Assembly: GCA_958295665.1 (NCBI GenBank)
Contig: OY282558.1
Span: 134,314,326 to 134,378,325, forward strand
Direction of reading: 5' to 3'
Source of the DNA: Tipula vernalis
Taxonomy: Eukaryota; Arthropoda; Insecta; Diptera; Tipulidae
Length of the DNA stretch: 64,000 nucleotides
The notes below the pieces were generated by a model, which had not been told where the DNA came from, searched no databases, and saw only the letters and a program-made list of their open reading frames with translations. This document shows positions 23,441 to 34,694 of this stretch, one piece after another; position 1 is the stretch's first letter, and each line of letters starts with the position of its first letter. A program made the translations under genes and the position numbers.

Positions 23441-24190
23441 CGTAAGAGTTATTGTGAAAATCAAAAATAATGATTTAGGCAAGAGCATGTAAGACAGGAA
23501 GGATGGTCCTCGGTGTAGAGCAAAATTTGGTAATTTCAGTGAACTAAAATAATGTGCTAAACGGTTCCAGATCAACCCAGTAGAAGTAGGAGGTGTTTTT
23601 AGTCGATAGTCTGGAAACGGGAGCCCGGTACAGTATACGTAAATGCATTTTTACCTCCCGCACTCCCCCCCCTCACTCCCCCCCCCCTCACTCCCCCCCC
23701 CCTCACTCCCCCCCCCCCCCATTTTTGCATTTATTTTACACGCGGTACTCATCAGGTATTGCTATTGGTTTATGTTCCTGCTTCAATTGGTACGAACCCT
23801 AAACAAAAAAAAATCATTGAGTTTTACATACTACTAACTATTGGCAAAAAATGCCAAAAGAAGTAAAATTACAGCGTTATTGTAAAATGAAGTTTTTCTT
23901 CCCTGAATTCATGTACTGTAATTTTCCTAACTTATTATGCAATTTTTACTGCACTGCATACGTAAAATTTCATGCAAAATATATTTCGAAACAATTTTAG
24001 TATTTAAAATTCAACTTTTCAAATTATCAGTCTGAAATTTCACATATTTGAGATAAACCAGGAAATAAATTCTTACTGGGAATACTTTTAACATCAATTT
24101 TACATTTTCACTAAAATGTTGTATCTTCTCCTTAAATGCAGAAAGTTACGTTTTAAAAAACAAGTGGTACGAGTATTTAATAAATGAGAC
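23441..24190. other. non-coding stretch with a C-rich microsatellite
   Basis: Contains a run of CTCACTCCCCCCC-type units at about 23655-23722. The two overlapping proline-rich frames there are artefacts of the repeat. The rest is AT-rich and featureless. Confidence 0.6.
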
Positions 24191-24644
24191 CACAGGACGG
24201 CGATTTTGGTCGCTAAATGAGGATTGAGTTGAGAATTACAGAAAGGCAATAGTATTGGTAAATTTTATTGGTGTCCAAAGAGTAGAGAAAAACAGAAAAT
24301 AAACATTTGAAAAACATAAAAAAAATTCAGTGTCATCTCATGATTTTTATTAACGAAGTAAAATGATTGTCGTCGGTTACAACAACAATAGATAGAAAAA
24401 CATGAATTTCTCATTTTAGGAGAAAGGGAAAAATAACTCAAGGCGAGCGAAAGCACCAAAAATTTGAACCGATTTCAGCCGCTTCGCTTATTTTCGATAC
24501 TTACCATCATGAGAAAACACACTAATCCAATAAAAATATTTGACGGCACACAATAGCAAAATTTATATACTCGTATACGCCGTGTACATATTCAAAATTC
24601 TCAATCCTCAATTCTTATTTTGCGAGCAAAATCGATGTCCTGGT
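24191..24644. mobile_element. possible MITE with ~45-bp imperfect terminal inverted repeats
   Basis: CACAGGACGGCGATTTTGG (from 24191) is matched in inverted form at the other end by CACCAGGACATCGATTTTGC (complement of 24625-24644). Both continue into a GAGGATTGAG-like block. About 454 bp, no coding capacity. No target duplication was recognised, so the superfamily is open. Confidence 0.45.
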
Positions 24645-24863
24645 GTACTTTAGTGATACTCGGGTTAGTAGACAGGAATTTTCTTTGCACTGAGGAAGTG
24701 TTGTGAAATGTGATCATTATTTCTGCCTTTATTTGCATATTGGCATTTGGATATTTTTTTAGAATGTTTATTTGTCCGCGGACTTGATGTTCTACTTAAA
24801 TAATTGTTTTGATGTACAAGTTTAGCAGCTTCACTACAAAGTAAATATCACTTATTGTCAGCT

Positions 24864-25349
24864 TCACGAAATACGACACATAATACAAAGAGTACTATGA
24901 ACAAAATCAGGCTGTCCTAATGGTATTTCTCTTTTAAATAAGGCCAATACATTTTCAGACCTATTATTAAATAGAATTTGAAAATCGGCAAAAACTTTTA
25001 AGCTTCTTTTTAACCCAATAAAATCGGAATTATCGGACCCTGTTAATGTAATTCGGCCGCTGGAAAGTGAAATCGTAAATGCTGAGGACATAGCGGATTT
25101 AGAATTTGCCTTGCCGGGCAAAGTTGTTTTTAAAACAGTATCTGGCACTGTAATTGGTAGTGCAGATGATTGAATATTAGGTAAAATTGTAGATAATGTG
25201 CTAGGTGCTGAAACCCAAAGCTGGGTCCTAAAATAATCTTCAAAAATCTCAATACTAAGCAATTCAAAAGCAAAAAATCTTTTTCTGGAAAAAATAATTG
25301 TGGAACATCGAATAATATTGAAAAATTTTAATAATGTTGATAATTTCAT
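24864..25349 (-). CDS. unrecognised open reading frame, 161 residues
   Basis: Uninterrupted minus-strand frame with mixed, non-repetitive composition. It has a hydrophobic, basic N-terminus and a Ser/Thr/Leu-rich middle (for example SAPSTLSTILPNIQSSALP). No domain, signal peptide or transposase motif recognised. Its length is unusual for the surrounding AT-rich DNA but not decisive. It may be a mobile-element fragment or chance. Confidence 0.25.
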   Translation of the reverse strand: MKLSTLLKFFNIIRCSTIIFSRKRFFAFELLSIEIFEDYFRTQLWVSAPSTLSTILPNIQSSALPITVPDTVLKTTLPGKANSKSAMSSAFTISLSSGRITLTGSDNSDFIGLKRSLKVFADFQILFNNRSENVLALFKREIPLGQPDFVHSTLCIMCRIS

Positions 25350-26109
25350 GCCAAGTTACTTTACGTAATTGAAACCCATATATATATATATAGATTACCT
25401 GTTCCAAAAATTTCGAATTCATCGAACCGTTTGATTGAACACAAGTCAAATATTAAATAATAATTTCCTAAAAGAAAAAATAAAGGTATTGATGTATTTA
25501 AGTACCTGTAAGTCGGTAATAAATTTTGATGCTTTCGACTTCAATCACTTAGTGAAATATGCCATACTGAAACTTGGCACAGCGTACCATACATAGAACT
25601 GTATTGTTGAGATCAACAGTGCAACGTCCAATTTTTATATTTTTATCTAATTTGCTGATACTAGCAGTTAACCTACTTACAACAACAATAATGATGTTGA
25701 AGCAACCTTGGCTCATCAACATTACAACATTTAAATTTACTGGATAGGAATGTTTGGTGTCATATTTTATTTCATATTTTTATATTTTCTTTTTCTCTAA
25801 GTTGCTGACAGTAGCATTTAATTGTATATAAAAGGTGAATATTAAATAAAATAAAATAGAATGAATTTAACTCTAATATTAACAACAAGTTGTTTATTCT
25901 CAATAACTAAATAGACCCCACCCGTGGTAATCTATTAGTTAACTGTAAATCAAGACTATATTAAATTTACAATTTAAATACAAAAGTCTAAGATTTTAAA
26001 TGTATCATATGCCATAAAGTATCATATGCCACACTTAAATATGTCTGAAACATGTCTTAGTGTCTGAAACTCGAAATATTACCTTAAAAAAACGATTTAT
26101 TGGATGGGT
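25350..26109. other. non-coding stretch, short (TA)n near 25380
   Basis: AT-rich. Two loosely similar segments (ATTTTTATATTTT..CT..TTGCTGA.A.TAGCA, about 25629-25665 and 25775-25815) hint at an old repeat. Nothing coding seen. Confidence 0.4.
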
Positions 26110-26889
26110 GAAAATTTAAGACAGAAACCGCACTGCGATTTGAAAATTATATGAATTTTAAGAATTGTGAAGTAAAGGAATTTTAAAAATTTTAAGAATT
26201 TAAAGAAAGAATTTTAAGAATTATGAATTATGAGAAAGAATTTTATGAATTTTAAGAAACCAAGAATTTTCCATATTTTTGCTTCAAATTTGTTAACAAA
26301 TTTAAAGAATTTCGTCTAAAAAATTGTGAAATATTGAAGAAATTTAGAAATAAAACAAAAATGTGAAAATTTAGACAGTAGCTAGCCAGATCAGAATTTT
26401 AATAATATTGAAAAAAAAAAAAAAATTAAAGTAGTTAAGGACTTATTTAATTTTAAGTTTCTAAGCAATTTAATATTTTTAGAATTACATTATATTATTG
26501 AATTTGTTTGAATTATTTCGAAAGCTAGAACAAATTTAAAAATTTCAATAATTTCCAAATATTAAACAATTTAGATTACTCAAAAATTTGAAAATTTCAA
26601 TAAAAACTTAAAAATTCCAAAATTTAAGATGTGAATAAATTTTCAAGTGATATGAGAATTTTTAAAAATTTTAAGCAATTTATCGATTTTAAATGTTTCT
26701 GTTTGAAGAATTTCTTTGAAATTTCATCATCCAAGCTAAAATTAATTTTCCAAATAAATTTGACATAAAATTTAGCAAAAATAAAAAGTGCTAAATTTAA
26801 ATGATCGCTATTCCACGTGAAAAAATTGAAAATCTTAAAGTATCCATTTAAAAATTTCTGTGATTTAGTGAAGTCTCTCGAGCAGCCTA
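26110..26889. repeat. low-complexity AAGAATTT-type sequence (left flank of the NOF-type element)
   Basis: Degenerate GAATTTTAAG words. The same sequence style resumes at about 31230 beyond the transposon, indicating that the element inserted into it. Confidence 0.5.
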
Positions 26890-29800
26890 CCTAGTTTATG
26901 CACGTGAAGTTTTCCCTAAACTTCTCCAAAACCTTACAATTCCTTAACACTGTTAAATTTGATTTTATTAATTCATAAAAACTCGTCATTCTTGTAACGA
27001 AGCACTTCGAATACTATCATACATTTCATTTTAATGACAAAATAGGGCATGTATGGCAATAAACAGTTTTAGGGGAATCAAAGGAAAAGGGGGTTCCTGA
27101 AACCAATTTGTGAAATTGCACCGAAGTGAACAGAATTTTTAACTTAATTTATTCTCGTCTCGAAGTAATTCGAGTACTACCATCGTTGTGGCTATGTAAT
27201 TCTAATAACTGGTAATCCAGAGCATATATGACAATAAAATATTTTGGGGAAATCGGAGGATAAGGGGGTCCCCGAAATTAATTTTGTGAAATTATATCCG
27301 ATCAGAAATTCTATGGATGATAATCGATTGTTAATGTGTCTTCAATTGAATTTAAGTAAAAAAATCAAAGAGACTTATTGTATAGCTTGTATTCTTTGAA
27401 TCATTACGACTATAGTATTATACCCACTGACATACATGAGCACTCATATATTGCAATAAAAAGGCTGATTTTAATTTCTCGTTTCGTTTATGAAACCTAT
27501 GATAATTCTTTGAACCAAGAACCAAAATTACTTTGACGAATAATCTCTTTGGCAATGTTTACAAAAATCATTAATAATAAAATTCTCAGTTGAGCAGAAC
27601 ACATGCATTTTTCTCTGACATTGCTTGCAAGTTTCAGTATTACTATTTGCAATATGCGACACATTTTCGAAGCATATTAAACAATTATCTTTGACAGACA
27701 GTGAATTTCTAAGTATCATTACTTGAAGGTTGTATCTATATTGAGTTAAAGCGGCTATGTAGCTTTCTTTTTCGGATAGGTGAATTCCTATAGTAAAATT
27801 ACAATTCACTAACAGATCAATACTATAAATCAAAAGGACTCCACAATTAAAAGAATTCCTTTGTTTTGGAAAAGTCTGATTTGTTTTTATTTCAAACGTG
27901 GGATAGGTCTATTTCCGCATTTTTCCTAGCTGTTTCAAATAATTTTGTGCTAGATCTCCTTGGGGTTTCAAAATTTTTTTAGGAGATAATGGATCGTACG
28001 TAACAATTATAATTAAATCTAAGTCTATGTAAATGAGAACCCAGTGATTTTCATTAATACATAGTGGGAAGAAAATATATCTCACTTCAGGGAAAATTTG
28101 AAGCTCAAATTGGCTGTCGCAGTTTTCGTCGTATATAAACGATTCATGTGTATTAAAAACTTTTAATACCTGATAAGGATCTAAACAGACCGAATTTTTG
28201 TTTTTGGTTACCAGAGAGATGCATATGTATAAAACGTCATCAGTTAAATACCCATTGCCGGCTAATGATGAAAAACAAGAAATATTAAGACTTGTTACAA
28301 TGGTTATTAATTTTAAAATGACCTAACTTGATTAAGCGGTTCTTTAAAATATTATAATAGTCTACACTATCTAGCAAATGATTTGGAAGAAGCGTAATAA
28401 CATTTTTAGATTCACCTTGAAAAGTTAGCCGACGTCCAGGTTTTCTATATCTTGCAAAAGCTCCTGGCCCTGAATATTTTAAATACTTCCTTTTCGGTTT
28501 TTTATTCCATTCCTCTGATATTTTAAAAATATTTTCTGGATGTGTGACGCACAGAATTAATTTTGGGTGTCTTTAGGAATTCCTTTTATTTTATCATTAA
28601 TTTTTTTTTTTTGGTTTTTGAGATAATGAATTCCTTTTTCTATGTCGTAGCACAGGTTCAAACCGTATCGATTGAATGCGCTGTGCAGATTTTTCTCTTT
28701 AGAAGAAAACAAACCTTCCAACTTTGATATGTGTTTCTAGCATGTACTTATTTTTCAAAATATTAAACCAATTTTCCGCTAAGGCGTTAGATACTCTATT
28801 CACATGTGTAATTTTCTTTAAATAAACAGAAGCTTAAAGTGGTAGGTATGTTATATATTGTTTTAAGAAATAGGTTATAAAATTTGGACAATAAAATTCA
28901 TTAGTAACAGTATCAATATCTTTTATATTACAAGCAATTTCGGAATATATTTCATAATATGTTTTATAGTACTTGGACGTATTAGTATTTTCCGGATACT
29001 CGGTTTCATCATCATCCTTTTCTATATGACTATCTTTCGAAATTTCCAAATCATTATATTTACTATTATCAGTAGAATACATCTTTTCTACTACATTAAT
29101 AAATCTAGAATGGGCTTTCTCAAATCCATCGTCTTTGGTTTTTGAAAGGCAAACTGTACAAAAATATTGCAAATATTTGATCTATGTCTTCTAAATGATC
29201 TGTATCTAGAATTAGATTTATAATAACTAATATAAACTCCCGAACATGTTTTTTGCAATTTGATATTTTACTTTTAATTTACCGTACAATTATTGCTATA
29301 AAATGACAGCAACATATAAATGTATTTATTATTTCACTGGATTGTCCAGTTATTAAAATTTTGTATGGGTATTGTAAGTAAGAAGCTGAATCCATATTGT
29401 TCATTTTTAAAATGGAATTAATAAGGACCCTGGACCAATCTGTAACGAAGTAGAGGGGCATTCGTACTTTTGGTTGGCAAAGCTTTATTTCTGATTGTAA
29501 ATCAATGAATAGCTAGTTTTGATATTGCGGCCACACCATGTTTGCTGCTTATCAGTTCTGCAATTGGTATAAATATGCCATTCACTTTAATGACACAAGC
29601 ATAGTAAAATATTTTTTTAAAATCAGGGAAGGTACAACATTTGGGCGATTATACTACACTCCCTGTTGCGTCAACGTGGATACAGCAATTCTCTGAATTG
29701 TTTAAAAGTTCGAGCTTTGTTTTGTGTAAAAGAGTCACTGACAGTGGATCAGAAACGGAATAAATGTAGTCATTATTCGCTGGTTGATTAGCTCGTCTGT

Positions 29801-31190
29801 ACATCACATCATGCACCTCACAATCGAAAACCAAATCTTTTAAAAGTTTCCTCTCGGACTTGGCTTTCCGCAAATTAACCAAATTTACGAACTCTTGTGT
29901 ATTTCCAGCTTTCGCTAAGTCAAAATTTAAATTATTGTAGGACTTAAGTAGAATATGATGGGCGAAATCATTCTCCATTTCATTCTGTTTTGCAATTCTT
30001 CTCTGACCCCGAAGTTGAACAAATCCTTTTACATCACCATGATCAATCATATCATCACCAATAGGGAAGAAAGACATTAGGAAATCTCTGCGTAACTCAA
30101 ATTTAAATTGTTGTTTGTGATTTCGGTATTTACAAACACCATAAACTACTGTATACGAACTATTTGTGTTTATTGATTTAAAGCATAAAATGCAGGTGTT
30201 CCCCACTACTGTCATGGCTTCACGTATTTTAGTTCTAATTAACTCGTAAATACGGGTTTCAAAATCAAAGTCACCCAATTTCATAACCCCACGGTGTAAC
30301 CAACTATTCCGTGATGGTTCCTCAATTATAATTAAAAAATTTTCGTTAGAATGTCGATCATGTGATCGAGAATGATTCAGAATTATTTAATGAACTACTT
30401 AAATTAAAAGGCGGTTCATTGATCAAGTAAATTAATGATTCATTCTTATCAGAATCTTGAAGCAAATTAACACCATTTCTATGATATCTGAAATAATTAT
30501 AAATACGGTTCCGATTAACCGCATTATTATTAATCTTCATCATTTGACATAATGATTTCATTTTTCCCGAATCGTGCCTTGGAATTTTAAAATTGTCTCC
30601 AAATATAATTATAGCGCACTTTAACAGTTTGGTGGCATCAAATTTTGGTAAATTACCACTTTGCTTTTTATTATATTTTTTCACCATTTTAAAAGTAATA
30701 AAAAATAGAAAAAAATAGCTTTAAATAAGTTTTATATTAGACAATAAAATGAAAATTAAAATATAAAGATATACATATAATCAAACCTAACCTAATACCT
30801 TAATTTATGGTATACTAAACTATATCTAATACTAGTAATTATAGTAACTAAATTATATCTAATAACTAGAAACTAAGGGAACTAAACTAATAATATTATA
30901 ATAATATATAACTAATTCTTATCGACTAAAATAACTAAATCAAGAATTTAATAAAAAATATATTTCACAAAATTGATTTCGGGGACCCCCTTATCCTCCG
31001 ATTCCCCCAAAATATTTTATTGTCATATATGCCCTATTTTGTCATTAAAATGAATTGTATGATAGTATTCGAAGTGCTTCGTTACAAGAATGACGAGTTT
31101 TTATGAATTAATAAAATCAAATTTAACAGTGTAAAGGAATTGTAAGGTTTAGGAGAAGTTTAGGAAAAACTTCACGTGCATCCTAGTTTA
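26890..31190 (-). mobile_element. MULE/NOF-type DNA transposon with modular terminal inverted repeats
   Basis: Ends are perfect inverses over ATGCACGTGAAG (26898-26909 and complement at 31170-31181). CCTAGTTT lies immediately outside at 26890-26897 and 31182-31189, giving an 8-bp target duplication, or 9 bp (CCTAGTTTA) if the flanking A is counted. The terminal repeats continue for about 230 bp. The left one (26898-27300) carries a second, diverged copy of its inner module (starts near 26988 and 27164), while the right one (30955-31181) has one copy. The interior encodes a minus-strand MULE-like transposase. Terminal repeats with internal modules, 8-9-bp duplication and this transposase type together match the Drosophila FB/NOF arrangement. 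Confidence 0.8.
27528..30687 (-). pseudogene. MULE/NOF-like transposase, broken
   Basis: Pieces read 5' to 3' on the minus strand. 30687-30358 is a basic N-terminus (MVKKYNKKQSGN...). 30284-29649 has a Cys/His region resembling a FLYWCH-type finger and ends IHVDATGSVV-stop, the first catalytic Asp. 29460-29279 begins MPLYFVTDWSRVLINSIL, fitting the second Asp. 29172-28834 is an acidic, Cys-containing segment. 27833-27528 is a C-terminal Cys/His cluster (CLIC...CKQC...HVFC...FCKHC) like a PHD-type finger. DATG and VTDWS are what one expects of MULE/NOF-type DDE transposases; the final Glu was not located. Stops and shifts separate the pieces. Domain names are inferred by eye. Confidence 0.7.
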
Positions 31191-32090
31191 AGGTTTTAAA
31201 ATAGTTATACGAATTTTGTAATTAAATAATTATTATGAAAATTTCTAGAAATTTGGAAATTTAACGAAAGTTTAAAATTTAAAAAAAATTTTAAGAGTGG
31301 CAACGTTTCGTAAGATTTTAGCTAAATATTTATGTATTTAAATATTCTACGTATTTTTAATTTAGCAAATTACACTACTCAAAACTGTTCCTGTTCAGAA
31401 TTTAATCTTTTAAATCTTGTAGCCGCTCACTCATTCTTTTTCCGCCACAATGTATCACTATATACATAGGCTTCTGACCTCATCAAATACCCACGTTGCC
31501 ATCATCCCATCGTGCTTAATCACAGTATGACCAACATACGAATACAACACAAAACCAAATATATTCAGTTTTTACTTCAGTCTACTCTCGATCTACAAAG
31601 CGACAACACGTCGCTCTCTCTGTGAAAATAAAATAAATTTTAATAAAATTGTTAATTTCATTTTTTTTGGCTTGTTTTTCATTGTAATTATAATGTACAA
31701 TTGTGCAATCTGTTTAAAGAATTTTTTGAATTCTAAAAATTTTAAGAATTTAAAAAATTTTTAAAAATTCAAAATTTTAGAAGAAAAAATTGGCATAAAA
31801 TTTAATTGGTTATATTAGTAGTTGATTCCAAGTTTAATTCTCAGTGCTGAGCAAATTAATTTTGAGTAGGAGTATATTGATGGCTTGTGACATCTTTCAA
31901 AAGAGTACGCTTTTTAGTAATTTAACTTTGTTTAAAACGTGCCGTAACTTCTACCTCTCCATATGTCGAGGACAGGAAATCGGGTACAATTTCATCAAAC
32001 CAGTGGGTGGCATCCAAGTAATAAGATAAAACGGAATTAACTTGTAAAAAGGCTAACAAATGTTAGATTATTAGTTTAGTCCTGAAAGAG
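31191..32090. repeat. low-complexity AAGAATTT flank and unassigned spacer
   Basis: Continuation of the AAGAATTT sequence style to about 31800. About 31800-32090 is unassigned; the short frame at 31844-32029 has no support. Confidence 0.4.
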
Positions 32091-32111
32091 ACATTCTGCG
32101 CTCATATATTG

Positions 32112-34694
32112 CTATACCGTATTGTAATAAAAATTATTTTTCGCACTCTTGTCCTTCAAAAATGACATAACATTGTTAGTGGTGGTATCTCTCATTGGCT
32201 TTAACTGGGATATGGCCCAAGGAAGCCAACATAAATCCTCTCCCAGGTAAGTGTTGATTCCACATATTTTCCCATAGTAGGTGGGGTACCGTAATTTGCC
32301 GGTTTGGAATACATATTTCATATTTGCTTATGTAATCGGATACATCGTTACACATCCCCGGCCAGAAATATTGTCTTCGTAAGTATTCTATTTTTTAACC
32401 TGCCCAAAGTGAGCGACGGAAGGAGAATGTGCTTCTGCAAGTTTTGTTACTAATGGCTTTAGAATGTAAACTTTCCAATTGGGTAAGTCGTTATTAGGAT
32501 TGAGTGTTCCAAATGATGAATTATAAAAAATCCGATCATTAATTACCTTAAAGTTAAGATTAACTTCCGGTTTGCTTTTAAGCTTTGTCAGCTAGACTTG
32601 ATGATCAGGCTTAAGAAAAATATTTGAATTAAGGTCTAAACTGCACGTTTCAATCACTTAACGATTAGGATTTTATTTAAAACAAATTTCATCAGCTTGT
32701 TCTCGGGACAAGGCATCATACTATATTTTCAGTCCCCTTCCGATACTCTATCTCAAAATTGAAACCTTGCAATTGTAAACACCACCTCGCCAGTCGTCCT
32801 GTTAGCTCCTTTTGACTGGTACATCTGAATAATTGCGGATGAAGCGTCTGTACCACCTTGTCATGCTTGAAAATCTCCGAGGTTGACGAATAGTTTTCGG
32901 GCCGGGATATTCCGTGATTGCAGCCACTTTATTCAAATCCGGCTTTGAGACATCCTACAATATAACCCAAATATTTTAATTCTCACAAAACAAAATGACT
33001 TTTTTCCAAATTGATCGTTAACTTTGCTCTGTGAAGAAGATTAGCGATTTTGCTCAAAAGCTCCAAGTGTTCGTCGAAGGGTTCGGATGTTACCAACAAG
33101 AGATCAAGCTTTGTCAGCTAGACTTGATGATCAGGCTTAAGAAAAATATTTGAATTAAGGTCTAAACTGCACGTTTCAATCACTTAACGATTAGGATTTT
33201 ATTTAAAACAAATTTCATCAGCTTGTTCTCGGGACAAGGCATCATACTATATTTTCAGTCCCCTTCCGATACTCTATCTCAAAATTGAAACCTTGCAATT
33301 GTAAACACCACCTCGCCAGTCGTCCTGTTAGCTCCTTTTGACTGGTACATCTGAATAATTGCGGATGAAGCGTCTGTACCACCTTGTCATGCTTGAAAAT
33401 CTCCGAGGTTGACGAATAGTTTTCGGGCCGGGATATTCCGTGATTGCAGCCACTTTATTCAAATCCGGCTTTGAGACATCCTACAATATAACCCAAATAT
33501 TTTAATTCTCGCAAAACAAAATGACTTTTTTCCAAATTGATCGTTAACTTTGCTCTGTGAAGAAGATTAGCGATTTTGCTCAAAAGCTCCAAGTGTTCGT
33601 CGAAGGGTTCGGATGTTACCAACAAGAGATCTAGGTAGATGAATACCTTGTGATACAATTTATGGGGTATAACTCTATCCACGAGCCTGCACAGGATTTA
33701 AGGAGCATTTCAAAGCCCGAAAGGCATCACGGTACACTGATAGAGGGATCTACCAGGAACGGCAAAAGCCGTCTTATCCCTTGAACTCCCATATCTGCCC
33801 TTACAAATCTTGCCTTACCTAGCCGACCAAGCAGCTAGCCGATGAGAGGTGAGGGATAAGCCGCCTTTACCGTAACTACATTTACCTTCCTCGCATCGAG
33901 ACACAAACGGACTTTACCATTCGTTTTCATCACCAATGTCCGAGATATTAATTAGGGATTCAGCTAATAACTGTTTGTATTTTCTCCGAGTGTACCAATA
34001 ATTTTTAATTCTTCCAGTTTTGCAAAGATTTGATTCGGAATCTTGGAACATATAAGCTGATTTAAAGGTTCTGTTAGATTATGTTACGGGCCACTGGGAT
34101 TCCTTTCCCTTCCTGTCATCGTCAAAGGTTTGTGTTGTTCTGGTCTGTCTGTTGTCACTTTCGGAGGCTATGTATAGTCCATCCTACCACCTTTTGAGCA
34201 ATATGGTTAAAGGATTCCTGGAGTACAACAATCAAAACAAAATTTTTGTTTCAAAGGAACCAAGCTAACCTTAAAATTATGGTCAGGTTGGTAATAATTC
34301 CAGCAACACTCATTTACCTTAGCGACCTTAGCGGAAGGTTTCCTATTGGTAGACAAGTTTGTAACTGGGCGATATAATTTCTTTTAACAAAACCAGTTCT
34401 CGCCCTAGTATCTTCTTACGATACAGATAACAGAACCATTTGTTCAAAAGTTGGGAATTGTCTAACTACGAGCTGATCCTGAAGTCCAGCTCTCATATTT
34501 CGGCGTACTGTGTACATTAATTGAGTATCGGATATCGAAATTTCAAATTGTAGTGATAAAGAAAGCATATCGCTATAATAATCTTGAAACGCCTCTCGAA
34601 ACGCTGTTGTTACAAGCAGCGTCCCTCTTTGACCAAACAGTATGGGTGGATCGCAGCAAACTTTACCGTCACTGATTCCATAGAATAATAACAT
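32112..34694 (-). pseudogene. Ty3/gypsy retrotransposon relic with internal tandem duplication
   Basis: Minus-strand order: a gag-like segment (34694-34416, containing the TAFREAFQDYYSD motif), RT words (about 33990-33455, including KVFIYLDLLLVTS, where YLDD is expected, and ELKYLGYIVG), RNase H remnants (about 33440-32600) and an integrase zinc-finger region (about 32470-32112). The RT is similar to the pol at 11717-14877 but from a different, older copy. The catalytic Asp pair is damaged (YLDL). A 526-bp exact-register duplication covers the RT/RNase H boundary. No LTR was identified. Confidence 0.7.
32581..33632. repeat. tandem duplication, 2 x 526 bp
   Basis: Copy 1 is 32581-33106 and copy 2 is 33107-33632. 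They appear identical except for one base noticed (CTCACAAAAC versus CTCGCAAAAC, near 32984 and 33510). Recent duplication or an assembly artefact. Confidence 0.9.

Noticed and set aside
23593..23837. Proline-rich open frames
   Set aside because: Translation of the C-rich microsatellite at 23655-23722.
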